The notes under the pieces were generated by a model. The model saw nothing but the letters and a program-made list of their open reading frames with translations. It made no database searches and was not told where the DNA came from. The translations under genes were made by a program, and so were the position numbers. From assembly GCA_951394045.1 (NCBI GenBank), contig OX595990.1:3154549-3218548 (forward strand): a stretch of DNA of 64,000 nucleotides, read 5' to 3'. Positions within the stretch are counted from its first letter, which is position 1; the number at the start of each line of letters is the position of its first letter. The DNA is from Nitzschia sp. DOCU1. Taxonomy: Eukaryota > Bacillariophyta > Bacillariophyceae > Bacillariales > Bacillariaceae. Shown in pieces: positions 31,469 to 40,342 of the stretch.

Positions 31469-32208
31469 CGTGATCGACGCGAGTGAGAAGAATGCGGAAT
31501 GGATGAATGGAAAGCGCCGAAAGTAGACAATGCCCGATTGTTTTGTTCCACTAAGCGTACTTCCGCAAGTGCTATGATGCACTATCGCATGAGCCGTTGT
31601 TTCTCTGAGTCTCGTAAGGATCTTGGAATTGAGCTTGTCCCACAAAGCTCCACGCTATTCCGTTCGATTATGTGGAGGCAATCCAGGGCTAATCCTCCGA
31701 CAGGTTTCAGAAGCGGCAAAATTTTTTGTGGGCGGACCGCCTCGCGCGGAACGTCTTGGATATATGGCGACACCACACACAAAATTGGCACACAGTATAT
31801 ACATTCCTGTAGTATACATTTAAGTTGCCGCCAAGCTAAGTAACTAAATGTGATCGTGGGAGCACAATTTTAGTCGGATGTAAAACGCTGTTTTTGTAGC
31901 CCGCCGGTCTTGATCCCAAAAGTTCCTCTTCTTCGCCCTAACATCATACACAAGTGAGTCTACAACGGATTCAAGTGGACAAAAGGTTCATGGCCAGTGG
32001 TCTAGTAGTATTCGGATTAGATCATAGCTGCGAAGACATTTCGCAGCACTTCCTCCTTTGATCGGGCAATAGCTTCGGGACATAATATGATGACGGATAA
32101 GTGAAGCCCACTCGACTTGTTTCAGCGCTCCCTGGGATGACAAGAAAGCATTACAAACGCTTTCTCGTCTAAATGTAACGAGAATAAAGTAGAACTATCT
32201 GGTCGACT
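31469..32208. other. Intergenic region before the tandem family
   Basis: About 740 bp. It holds the promoter of the unknown 300-residue gene and the 3' region of tandem paralogue 1. Short frames at 31499-31843 and 31582-31791 overlap on opposite strands and look like chance. Confidence 0.4.
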
Positions 32209-32772
32209 TTACAGAACCGCACGGGTGCTGCGACAGCCGCCAAATAACTTAGCAAAGAATCCTTCTTTGGGCGCGTGAGGAGCGGGTAACGGGGATTTAA
32301 TGCCTCGTGTAGTCCCGGCCTTAGGAGATGACTGGTCGGCAGCCTGACGTTCTGCCTCAGCCTTTTGTGCCATACGCTCCTTGATTTCGAAGAACATCGC
32401 GAGGTCTTTATGGAGGGCCTTCTGTTTCTCCTCGATGGCGACCCTGGCGGACTTGCACTCCGTATGGAAACAAATCTTGGTTTCACCTGCCATTTCTTTG
32501 ACGCGGGATTCGCTATTTAGAATCTTTTGCTTGCAGTGCTCGCAGACCTTGGTTCTTCCAAGCAAAGTTCCAAAAAGATTGCTGCAGAAATTTGCAGTTC
32601 CCGACACAAAGGGAGCCACTGTGGTGGGCCCCTGCTCCTCTACCGACTTCTGAGTTTGCTCTCGGGCTTGAGCTTCTGGTGCTTCCTGTAACTCGATCTT
32701 GTCATTCTGAATGTCAAGCGCAGCGTCATCGGCTGGAACAACAAATGCCGTTTCGTCAGATCGAGGAGCCAT
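32209..32772 (-). CDS. Tandem zinc-module family, paralogue 1
   Basis: 187 residues from ATG. The N-terminal 55 residues are acidic and disordered. Residues 59-76 (GTANFCSNLFGTLLGRTK) lead into a putative zinc module C77-x2-C80-x22-H103-x2-C106, which resembles the first half of a LIM domain. A charged helix follows (~108-145), then a Pro-rich linker and a short C-terminal motif KLFGGCRSTRAV at the very end. It is almost identical to paralogue 2 over the first ~110 residues, but stops right after the GCRS motif, while paralogue 2 continues for about 60 residues. Function is unknown; neither a catalytic site nor a signal peptide is present. Confidence 0.82.
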   Translation of the reverse strand: MAPRSDETAFVVPADDAALDIQNDKIELQEAPEAQAREQTQKSVEEQGPTTVAPFVSGTANFCSNLFGTLLGRTKVCEHCKQKILNSESRVKEMAGETKICFHTECKSARVAIEEKQKALHKDLAMFFEIKERMAQKAEAERQAADQSSPKAGTTRGIKSPLPAPHAPKEGFFAKLFGGCRSTRAVL

Positions 32773-32908
32773 GGTGAATCCTTCTTTTGCAATAGGTGCT
32801 TCGTGACAGGAGTGTCAACTAAATTGTGAGGTTCCCCACGATAATTATTTGCCCAATCCGTGAGATCGTCCGTTGGTCAGTGAGCATACTTTTTGTGATG
32901 GGTCCGTT
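32773..32908 (-). repeat. Duplicated 5' flank of paralogue 1
   Basis: This ~135-bp upstream stretch is nearly identical to 39730-39865 upstream of paralogue 2, with only a few substitutions near its start and rising divergence at its far end. It probably holds the promoter and 5' UTR. It shows that gene and promoter were copied together. Confidence 0.8.
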
Positions 32909-32994
32909 GGATATGCCACACATGAATTCTCTGGAGGAGACTACTGCCGGTGCTCCGAAGAATAGCAGCGAACGGACAAACAATGTCTTGAGTA

Positions 32995-32999
32995 TTGAG
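32995..32999. repeat. Target-site duplication, left copy (TTGAG)
   Basis: Five bases directly outside the left LTR, repeated exactly at 38517-38521 outside the right LTR. This is the length typical of Ty1/copia integration. Confidence 0.9.
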
Positions 33000-33281
33000 T
33001 GTTGAAACCACGCGCAACCTCACTAGTCCTCGAACCCAATCAGAGTATCGATCCAGACCAAGCTTATCGTCTATCGGGAGACCTGATATTCTTATGCAAG
33101 TCGGATTATTTTAAATAATGACAGCCTCTCTACTCTTTTGTTTCTCGTCCGCCATCGTCGATAGTTCTCGAATGACTGGCGGGAGGCCGTCCACGTGTTT
33201 TATTATTCCATGCAGTTTTACTGATGGTATGTGTGTATGTATGCGTCGGCACCGTACCCTTAGTATCGTCGATATTCAACA
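33000..33281 (-). repeat. 3' LTR of the copia element
   Basis: A 282-bp terminal repeat beginning TG and ending CA. It matches 38233-38516 throughout except that it lacks one TA at the AT-rich palindrome (33105-33119). It is the 3' LTR because the element reads on the - strand. The bases just inside it read GCAGGAGTG on the element strand, a poor polypurine tract. Confidence 0.93.
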
Positions 33282-33302
33282 CACTCCTGCGGTGCTGATG
33301 CT

Positions 33303-36302
33303 CTAGTTGTTGTTCATGATGGCATCTCGGAACTTGGTGAAAGCGGCGCCTTGTAGCGGCTTCGTGAAGAAATCCCCGATCATCATCTCGGTCGGACAGT
33401 GCTGCAGTGTTACCTCTCCGCTTGCGATGCGGTCTTGCACGAAGAAGTATCGAATGTTGATGTGACGAGTCTTCTTGCCACTTGATGCTCTTCCATTTTT
33501 CTCTAGGAGCATTGCGCTTTTATTATCCTGGTAGAGGCGGTTCTCCTGAACTTCGTAGCCCTGCGCCTCTAAAAAATATCTCGTCCAGAGCGCCTGTCCA
33601 ATCATGTCGCTCATTCCTATCACCTCCGCCTCAGTGGAGCTCTTGGCATTCAATTTATGCTTCGAAGAGTTGGCATAGGGCACTCCTTTGCCCATTGTCA
33701 TTGCCCCACCCGTATGGCCTCGCATATCTGGGTGCACTGCATATGACGAGTCAATATACCATTTTATAACCAATGGGTCATCTGCCTCCAGTATAAGCGG
33801 CATATTCCTGGTGCCTCGAAGATACTTCATGGCACGGGTAAGTTTCTTGTAATCGTCCTTGTCTGGCCCCCGTACTCGTGTACTCAGGAATGCCACTGCC
33901 GTTTGTATATCTGGGCATGCACGCTTGCAGAGAAATAGAAGTTTCGCCGTCACGTAGTGGAAAAATACACTGTCATCTTCGGACAGTGGATCAGCTTTCT
34001 TGTTAACTTCGAACAGATGGCTGGCAGCTGGCGTCACGGACTCCCCATCCATGATGGGGGGCATTTCCTCGAGCATCTTCTCAATGTAGTCGAACATTGT
34101 GATTTGCACTTTTCCTGGCAAGGAATAATCGATCGTCATCCCCAGATATTCATGAATGTCGCCTCGATTCACCGAGAGCGGTTTGCGTTCGCCATATTTG
34201 TGCTCAAGAGTTTCAATGAGTGAACTCACTACGTCTGGGTCCTTGTGTGATATCTTCAGATCATCAACGTGCCACAGCACAGTGCATTGTTCGCCATCGA
34301 CGATTTTGTTGGCGACACAGGAGTCGTATGGGTTCTTCTCAAAGCCCAGGCTCCCTAGGAATGCTGAGAGGTTTTGCCAAAAAAGAAGGGCGGCTCTCAG
34401 CGTCCCATAAAGTGCCTTTTTTAGTTCGGCATATAGAACCTTCTTTTTTCCTTCGACCTGGATGTGCTTGCGGTACATGCTTGGGTTGAGCTTGGCGAGC
34501 AGTTCAGCCATGGTACCATCAAATCGGATAAAGACAGTCTCGTCCATGTCAGCCTGCATGAAGGCACCGGGCACATCCACTGTGGCTACGTCCCTGCCCT
34601 CTTTGGCGTCCATGATACATGACAAAAATAATGCTTCAAGGGCCACCGTTGGAGATGACGCATCGGCCTTGTCAATGAAAGCCCTCTGCTTCCTTCCATC
34701 GGCGCAGCCTCTCCCCTTGATCCGACCACATCGTTTCTGCTTCAGAAACATGAGATACTGCAGGGCGCTGCGCTTTTCTTCATGAGTCATGTCAGATCGG
34801 GGGGTCATAACGTCCATGTCGACAAGTTGCTCCAGCTCGTCTTGTACTGCCTTGATACCCTCGTTGCCAAAGACCTGCAGACCTTTTTTAATATTGTATT
34901 GCGTCATAGCAATGCCTTGAATTTCGGCTGGGTCCTTGGATGGGCTTATAATTTGGGTTTCATCATTCATCTCGAAGATTGACACGGATTTCTGCCCATA
35001 AATATTGAGCATGTGGGTCTCAATGAGTCGCTCAGGCTGGCGGCGTTCACGGGTGCTTCGTCGCAATAGAGGAGGTGGTTCCTGGTCTAGCGCTGCTTCT
35101 TGGTGCATTATTTCTTCCTCGGGCACTCCTGCAATTCCTGCGATGTCTGGCACCACTCCGTTTGGGTCTGCCATATCAGTGACATCCTCTTCGACGTCTT
35201 CTTCGTCTTCTGGATGATCTGGGGGCCCATATTGGGTTTCCAGCGTGTCAGCAGCGGCTGGGAAAATTTCTTGGTCATCGGCTGGCCCATAATTCTCATC
35301 ATCGAGGGTAGGAATTGGGTCATTGTCCAGATCGTCTGGATCCTCATCAGGATCATAGTGGTCAGAATTTTCCTCGTCCTCTGATCCTTCACTGTCCGAT
35401 TCATCATCCATTGGAGTGTTGTCGCGCCTGGTGAATGTGAGGGTCCTGTCTGCCTTATTTTGTTGGGCAATGGCATGGACTCGGTCAACCACTTCACGTG
35501 GCATAGGCAGGGGGGTCCAGTGGGTACGGGTCAGTTGGAGTCCCGTTCTCAAGTTCATAAAATGGTAGCCGCCTTGGATATTCCCTGTTGGCCCTAGACA
35601 TATAGCGCCAATGGTGCGAGACAACATGGTGTTGTCGTGCTCTTCATGCGTTTGCGCATAGCCACCGAATTCGTATCGGCAGTGTGCCAGGTAGTTGGCC
35701 TTCAGGCCAGTGACAATAGTTCGTGGTGAAATTGTCTTTGAGATTCCGTCACCTGGCGGCATCATATTTAGCCAAAACACAGAGAAGTACACCATTTTCT
35801 TCAACATGATGTGGGGGAATGCGTTGAAGGGAAGCGAGTTGTAAAGTGAACGAACCCGCTCTTTCACCATGCGTATGAACCGTTCCACCTCTGGCACGTG
35901 TTCATCAGCTCCACAAATGTTGAGATTTATTCCCAAGCCAGCCAGATCACCACGGATTGTCTCAAATTGTCCATCGGCAAGGACTAGGCGCACCCTGAAT
36001 CCTCGTTGGAAGTATGTCTTGATGATCAGGCTGAGGCACTTGAGGATACTCTTGGCAATCATGCTCGGCATGATTTCGGCTGTTCCGAACTTAATGTTCC
36101 TGGATATCGACATGAAAAAAGGAATTCTGTTGACTTTCATGATATCCACGCACAGTGCCACCACCTGGTAGCGATCCACGATTGTCACAGGCAAGGGAGT
36201 TGCAGTGACCGGCACGTGTGAGCTTGCGGTCCGTACTGTCTTCCCTTTTAGTGCCCCAAGGTCAGGGCCAAAAATGTCCTCGGCAGCCTTGATGTCGTCC
36301 AC
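33303..36302 (-). CDS. pol: Copia pol: integrase, reverse transcriptase, RNase H
   Basis: 999 codons from a GTG; there is no ATG at the start and the frame is open a little further upstream, so it is probably expressed as a gag fusion. The integrase core is at ~40-150, with candidate acidic residues D53, D110 (LADGQFE) and E140 (PEVER). A long acidic linker (~280-400) follows. The reverse transcriptase covers ~480-760, with DVPGAFMQADM near 573 and the catalytic VDD in LWHVDDLKISH near 677. RNase H is at ~840-985, with DSSYAVHPD, SSTEAEV and DNKSAM. The stop lies just inside the 3' LTR. The body is free of stops, which fits a young insertion. Confidence 0.93.
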   Translation of the reverse strand: MDDIKAAEDIFGPDLGALKGKTVRTASSHVPVTATPLPVTIVDRYQVVALCVDIMKVNRIPFFMSISRNIKFGTAEIMPSMIAKSILKCLSLIIKTYFQRGFRVRLVLADGQFETIRGDLAGLGINLNICGADEHVPEVERFIRMVKERVRSLYNSLPFNAFPHIMLKKMVYFSVFWLNMMPPGDGISKTISPRTIVTGLKANYLAHCRYEFGGYAQTHEEHDNTMLSRTIGAICLGPTGNIQGGYHFMNLRTGLQLTRTHWTPLPMPREVVDRVHAIAQQNKADRTLTFTRRDNTPMDDESDSEGSEDEENSDHYDPDEDPDDLDNDPIPTLDDENYGPADDQEIFPAAADTLETQYGPPDHPEDEEDVEEDVTDMADPNGVVPDIAGIAGVPEEEIMHQEAALDQEPPPLLRRSTRERRQPERLIETHMLNIYGQKSVSIFEMNDETQIISPSKDPAEIQGIAMTQYNIKKGLQVFGNEGIKAVQDELEQLVDMDVMTPRSDMTHEEKRSALQYLMFLKQKRCGRIKGRGCADGRKQRAFIDKADASSPTVALEALFLSCIMDAKEGRDVATVDVPGAFMQADMDETVFIRFDGTMAELLAKLNPSMYRKHIQVEGKKKVLYAELKKALYGTLRAALLFWQNLSAFLGSLGFEKNPYDSCVANKIVDGEQCTVLWHVDDLKISHKDPDVVSSLIETLEHKYGERKPLSVNRGDIHEYLGMTIDYSLPGKVQITMFDYIEKMLEEMPPIMDGESVTPAASHLFEVNKKADPLSEDDSVFFHYVTAKLLFLCKRACPDIQTAVAFLSTRVRGPDKDDYKKLTRAMKYLRGTRNMPLILEADDPLVIKWYIDSSYAVHPDMRGHTGGAMTMGKGVPYANSSKHKLNAKSSTEAEVIGMSDMIGQALWTRYFLEAQGYEVQENRLYQDNKSAMLLEKNGRASSGKKTRHINIRYFFVQDRIASGEVTLQHCPTEMMIGDFFTKPLQGAAFTKFRDAIMNNN

Positions 36303-38206
36303 TGTGATGGGACATTTATAAAGCTCCGAGTGGATGGTCGCCCTACCATTGCCTGCAGCTTGCGGGCTTCCTCTGCTGAGGCGATGTCTCGATTGGTATA
36401 ATGACTCTTTTTGTCATCAACAGTAACCACGTTGAAGGACACTCCATTTTTATCTCTTTCTTCTTCCGTCTTTTCAGCCTTTTCAGCAATTAGGTTGAAA
36501 GAGACGCCACGCTTCTCTCGCACTTGAGTCTGCACGTCATGATAGTACAATCCCATAGGTCCTGTCCTGAACTCTCGGGTTGTGCCATCATCTTTGTGCA
36601 TGACGAATACGTCATCTCCTGCACTGTCATATGTGATACGAAACATTTCCTTGGCATGCGACAGGGATATAATGTTGGCAATACCACGTGGGTCAAACCA
36701 TACCTCTCCGTAGCCAGGTAGGGTTCCCATCAATTTTGTCACTGAAGAGCCGTTGTTCGTGTTGATACGCATCGTTCCCCCCACTTCGTGGATGTTGCGG
36801 AGTAGGGCTGGGTTACAAAAAATATCAACATTGGATTGGTTGTCGAGCAGTAACCATGTTACAGGGATCTTGGACTTGGCAGCGTAGTTACAGACAGCTT
36901 CGCTGATCGTGCCATGGCATGTCGCGGTGCCTGTTGTGTTGAAGCATTCACTGCTTTGGAAGGATCCATGGATATGAAAGCCAAACCCCTCGTATAATTC
37001 CTCGATGCCCTCGAAGTCGCCCATGGTGAGCTGCGCAATTCCAGTTTGCTCGACTGGCTCGTCATCCTCATCGTTATCACTCTTTTTCTTCCTTTTCGGC
37101 TCAGGGCAGTCTGTGGCATAATGCCCTTTTCTATCACAGTTAAAACAAGTAATGTGTTTGACGTCGCGCCTTTGTTTACCTTCTGTCGCCAATGCCTCTC
37201 CATCCTGCTGGAAGGCTACACCATCGGCGTTCATGTACCGCCCCAGCGACCTGTTGGTTTCGCTTTTGTAGTATACCAGCATGTTATATGCTGCTCCAAT
37301 GGTGCGTGGGTATTTGTCCACCCCTTGGGTGTAGTCGTTTTCCAAATCGATGATAAGTCTTCCGAAGCGAGCACGATCTGCACTCAGCAGGAACATCATT
37401 GCCAGATGCATGTCCTCGGCAACTTGATGCACCCTTACGAACTCATCATCCCTCATGTTTTCCTTGTCCCCTATAGCCGGGTCTGCTTCCTCAATTGCAA
37501 TAGTCAATGCCGCAGGAGGCCTTGAGAGTGCACCTCCCACTGCCTTCACCACATCAACCAGGCTGTTGAATTTCTCAAAGTAGGTGTGTGTGTCGACTGT
37601 TGGCTGTTGGAAATAGAGGTACAGCTTCCGCTGTGCCTCATGTACGGCATGGACCGGATACTTTTGGCTCTGGAAGTTGTGTGAGATCACTTTGATCCCT
37701 TCCAGTAGAGCTAGGGAGTCAGAGGCTTGCGAGAACGTCTGATAATCCGGGAGGCCTTGTAGTTTGGCCTGCATGGCGAGAGTGCATTGGCCCCAAATGA
37801 TGGAGTAGGCCGATGCCAGAAGGTCCTCGAGTTGAGATTCCTGTGTTACATATCGCTTGATCTTCGTCTTCCAGATTTCCAGGTCAGTCTCATCCGTGCC
37901 GGCCGGCTTAACTGGCTTCTGGATGGATGGCTTCTCTCCATTGAGGATGGCAATCCTCACTCCTGCCCCTCCGTTGGGGTTGTTGCTTCCAATGTAGTCA
38001 GCAATTTCTTTTGTTGTCTTCGAATATTGATCCGATGATCTGCTGTCGGAGCAGTCATATACGTTTGACCCCAAGGCAGCACATTTACCCTTGTACGATG
38101 GGGCAATCGTCGTTGTTGGCCTTTTGCCATAGAACTTGCTCTTGTTCTTACTCTTTTCGGGCGTTGAGCCGTTGCTCTTCGCTGGTTTCGTGTCCCCTGT
38201 GGACAT
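36248..38206 (-). CDS. gag: Copia gag with protease-like domain
   Basis: 652 residues from ATG at 38206; the longer open frame begins at a non-ATG inside the LTR. The capsid-like helical region lies in the first 330 residues. A CCHC zinc knuckle C-F-N-C-D-R-K-G-H-Y-A-T-D-C sits near residue 353. An aspartic-protease-like site reads LLLDNQSNVDIF, in which DNQS replaces the usual DS/TG; I recall this form from diatom elements. The end carries the RKLQAMVGRPSTRSF block that precedes integrase. It overlaps the pol frame by 55 bases, in a frame offset of -1. Confidence 0.9.
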   Translation of the reverse strand: MSTGDTKPAKSNGSTPEKSKNKSKFYGKRPTTTIAPSYKGKCAALGSNVYDCSDSRSSDQYSKTTKEIADYIGSNNPNGGAGVRIAILNGEKPSIQKPVKPAGTDETDLEIWKTKIKRYVTQESQLEDLLASAYSIIWGQCTLAMQAKLQGLPDYQTFSQASDSLALLEGIKVISHNFQSQKYPVHAVHEAQRKLYLYFQQPTVDTHTYFEKFNSLVDVVKAVGGALSRPPAALTIAIEEADPAIGDKENMRDDEFVRVHQVAEDMHLAMMFLLSADRARFGRLIIDLENDYTQGVDKYPRTIGAAYNMLVYYKSETNRSLGRYMNADGVAFQQDGEALATEGKQRRDVKHITCFNCDRKGHYATDCPEPKRKKKSDNDEDDEPVEQTGIAQLTMGDFEGIEELYEGFGFHIHGSFQSSECFNTTGTATCHGTISEAVCNYAAKSKIPVTWLLLDNQSNVDIFCNPALLRNIHEVGGTMRINTNNGSSVTKLMGTLPGYGEVWFDPRGIANIISLSHAKEMFRITYDSAGDDVFVMHKDDGTTREFRTGPMGLYYHDVQTQVREKRGVSFNLIAEKAEKTEEERDKNGVSFNVVTVDDKKSHYTNRDIASAEEARKLQAMVGRPSTRSFINVPSQWTTSRLPRTFLALTLGH

Positions 38207-38216
38207 GGTTTCGGTG

Positions 38217-38233
38217 ATTATATTTAAAATAAT
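38217..38233 (-). other. Primer-binding position, complementary to the 5' LTR interior
   Basis: Directly inside the 5' LTR, where a tRNA primer-binding site is expected, the + strand reads ATTATATTTAAAATAAT. Its exact reverse complement lies at 38338-38354 inside the 5' LTR. No TGG-type tRNA complement is visible. The sequence is nearly palindromic, so caution is needed. Confidence 0.6.
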
Positions 38234-38516
38234 GTTGAAACCACGCGCAACCTCACTAGTCCTCGAACCCAATCAGAGTATCGATCCAGACCAAGCTTAT
38301 CGTCTATCGGGAGACCTGATATTCTTATGCAAGTCGGATTATTTTAAATATAATGACAGCCTCTCTACTCTTTTGTTTCTCGTCCGCCATCGTCGATAGT
38401 TCTCGAATGACTGGCGGGAGGCCGTCCACGTGTTTTATTATTCCATGCAGTTTTACTGATGGTATGTGTGTATGTATGCGTCGGCACCGTACCCTTAGTA
38501 TCGTCGATATTCAACA
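38233..38516 (-). repeat. 5' LTR of the copia element
   Basis: A 284-bp repeat with TG...CA ends, identical to 33000-33281 except for an extra TA within 38338-38354. On the element strand that AT-rich block reads TATATTTAAAATA and may also be the TATA box of the element's promoter. Confidence 0.93.
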
Positions 38517-38521
38517 TTGAG
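38517..38521. repeat. Target-site duplication, right copy (TTGAG)
   Basis: Exact copy of 32995-32999. Confidence 0.9.
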
Positions 38522-38931
38522 GGTAACTACCATACATTGGCATTGGTGTTGAGGTGCGCCTTTCTGACGCCAGCTGGTGCGCGAACCTACACCCGATAGG
38601 TAGAGTTTTGATTTTTGTCTTTGCTTTGAGTCCAGGAGAAACAAAGCAGCAAAGAAGGACAACAAGGAAAAACGAGTACGTCAAAATCTAAATGAGTCTT
38701 CTTTACTATGTGAGGGTCAAACCCCGCGGCAAAATTCTTGGTGAATAGTACGTCGTAAGCTTCGCAAACGTGATGACCTGAAGCAGCTACGGCCCTGCAA
38801 CCGCGCCCAATACTCCCAATCTCTGATATTGCAAATATATCACAGTCATTTGCAAATTTCAAAGGAGTAGGATACTTGAATCTATCTTGCAGGATCGTGG
38901 CAAATACGATCATGCGAAATGGCTATGACCT
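38522..38931. other. 3' flank of paralogue 2, homologous to the 3' flank of paralogue 3
   Basis: Bases about 38640-38931 align in patches with about 40045-40342 (for example TACTATGTGAGGGTCAAA against TACTATGTAAGGGTCAAA, and CTACGGCCCTGCA in both). On the - strand both can be read as G-F-D-P-H/Y-I-V, so a former coding exon or a conserved 3' UTR are both possible. Confidence 0.55.
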
Positions 38932-39729
38932 TCAAGCACTTTCAGCCACGGACAAAAGCAAGGATACCTTGGATTTTGCCACCGAATCCTGGTCCGAAGA
39001 ATCTTTGTTGTCCTCGTCCTTGTTCTCGGCCTCGAGGGTTGTACGCATGCGCTGCAAGTTCTCTTCCTTTGAGATTACCTCATTTACTTCTTTGGAGATT
39101 ACCGCATTTTTGCTCCTACAGCCACTAAACAACTTGCCAAATAATCCTTTCTTGCGCGCTGGAGGAGCGACCTCAATGGCTCGTGCAGTTTCGGCCTGAA
39201 GAGCAGCCTGACGTTCTGCCTCGGCCTTTTGAGCCAAGTTCTCCTGGATTTCGAAGTAAGCCAAGAGGTCTTTGTGAAGCGCCTTCTGTTTCTCCTCGAA
39301 GGAGCCTTCTGCGTTTCGTGCCTTGCTCTCCTTGATTTCGAAGAACGTCGCGAGGTCTTGGTGAAGGGCCTTCTTCTTCTCCTCGGTGGCGATTCTAGCA
39401 GACTTGCACTCCGTATGGAAGTAACTCTTGGTTTCGCCTGCCATTTCCTTGACTCGGGATTCACTGTTTAGAATTGTTTGATTGCAGTGCTCGCAAACCT
39501 TGGTTTTCCCAAGCAAATTACAGAAAAAATTGCTGCAAAAATTTGCAGTTCCCGACACAAAGGGATCTACTGACATGGGCCCCTGCTCCTCTATCGACTC
39601 CTGAGTTTGCTCTTGGGCCTGTCCTTCTGGTTCCGGTGCTTCCTGTAACTCGATCTTGTCATTTTGGATGTCAAGGACAGCGTCATCGGCTGGAGCAACA
39701 AATGCTGTTTCGTCAGATCGAGGAGCCAT
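38932..39729 (-). CDS. Tandem zinc-module family, paralogue 2
   Basis: 265 residues from ATG. Same layout as paralogue 1: acidic N-terminus, TANFCSNFFCNLLGKTK, then C79-x2-C82-x22-H105-x2-C108. The charged helical region is longer because a segment of ~30 residues (EEKxKALHxDLxxFFEIxE) is repeated in tandem. The GCRSKNAV motif lies near 203-210, followed by a 55-residue charged tail ending VAESA. The stop region aligns with that of paralogue 3, so this length is likely ancestral and paralogue 1 is shortened. Unknown function; helical tail plus zinc module would suit protein-protein contact. Confidence 0.82.
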   Translation of the reverse strand: MAPRSDETAFVAPADDAVLDIQNDKIELQEAPEPEGQAQEQTQESIEEQGPMSVDPFVSGTANFCSNFFCNLLGKTKVCEHCNQTILNSESRVKEMAGETKSYFHTECKSARIATEEKKKALHQDLATFFEIKESKARNAEGSFEEKQKALHKDLLAYFEIQENLAQKAEAERQAALQAETARAIEVAPPARKKGLFGKLFSGCRSKNAVISKEVNEVISKEENLQRMRTTLEAENKDEDNKDSSDQDSVAKSKVSLLLSVAESA

Positions 39730-39865
39730 GGTGAATCCTTCTTTTGCAATAGGTGCTTCGTGACAGGAGTGTCAACTCAATTGTGAGGTTCCCCACGATA
39801 ATTATTTGCCCAATCCGTGAGATCGTCCGTTGGTCGGTGAGTATGCTTGCGTGATCGGTCCGTTA
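39730..39865 (-). repeat. Duplicated 5' flank of paralogue 2
   Basis: Near-identical partner of 32773-32908. See that entry. Confidence 0.8.
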
Positions 39866-40342
39866 GAACTGCATGCCGTCTCTCTTTGGCGACGATACAA
39901 ACAAAAGTTGTGAGTATATTGGCAGCAACTCTATTTCTAGCATCCAAGGGACGTAGAGATGCGCCGTCTGCAAATATACCGCACAACGTAACTCCCGGTA
40001 TCGTATTAGTAGGTCGAGTGTTTGTTTCGTCTTCACATCAGTCGAGAAGGGCGGACAAACAAGTAAAAATGAGTGCGTCAAGTCGAAATGGGACCTCACT
40101 ACTATGTAAGGGTCAAAACCCTTGGCAGGTTTCTTAGGGGTAAGTTGTAGGTTTAAGAATCCTGCGAGTAGTGATCGTCGCAACCACGATGCTGCGAATC
40201 TGCTACGGCCCTGCAGACACTCCCAGCCTCTGAAATATATCGAAGCCATTAGCAATCATCATGGGAGTAGGTTATTATGTTTTATTCCCCATTTTGCAGC
40301 AATCGTCGCAAACACGATCATGCAAAATATCTATTACCTTCT

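Larger units (their letters stand above)
33000..38516 (-). mobile_element. Ty1/copia LTR retrotransposon, diatom (CoDi-like) type
   Basis: A complete 5.5-kb element: LTRs of 282 and 284 bp, a 5-bp target duplication TTGAG, a gag-protease frame and a pol frame with integrase before reverse transcriptase and RNase H, which is the copia order. The LTRs differ by a single 2-bp indel, so insertion was recent. It sits between tandem paralogues 1 and 2, 222 bp upstream of the start codon of paralogue 1. The pol frame is in a different frame from gag, and the junction lies inside conserved sequence. This copy may therefore not be autonomous. Confidence 0.95.

Noticed and set aside
33000..33281. LTR considered as a solo LTR or promoter of paralogue 1
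   Set aside because: The matching LTR at 38233-38516, the internal genes and the target duplication show a full-length element.
38587..38913. 108-codon - strand frame after paralogue 2
   Set aside because: It shares only patches with a frame after paralogue 3 and has no ATG-led structure; treated as conserved 3' flank rather than a gene.
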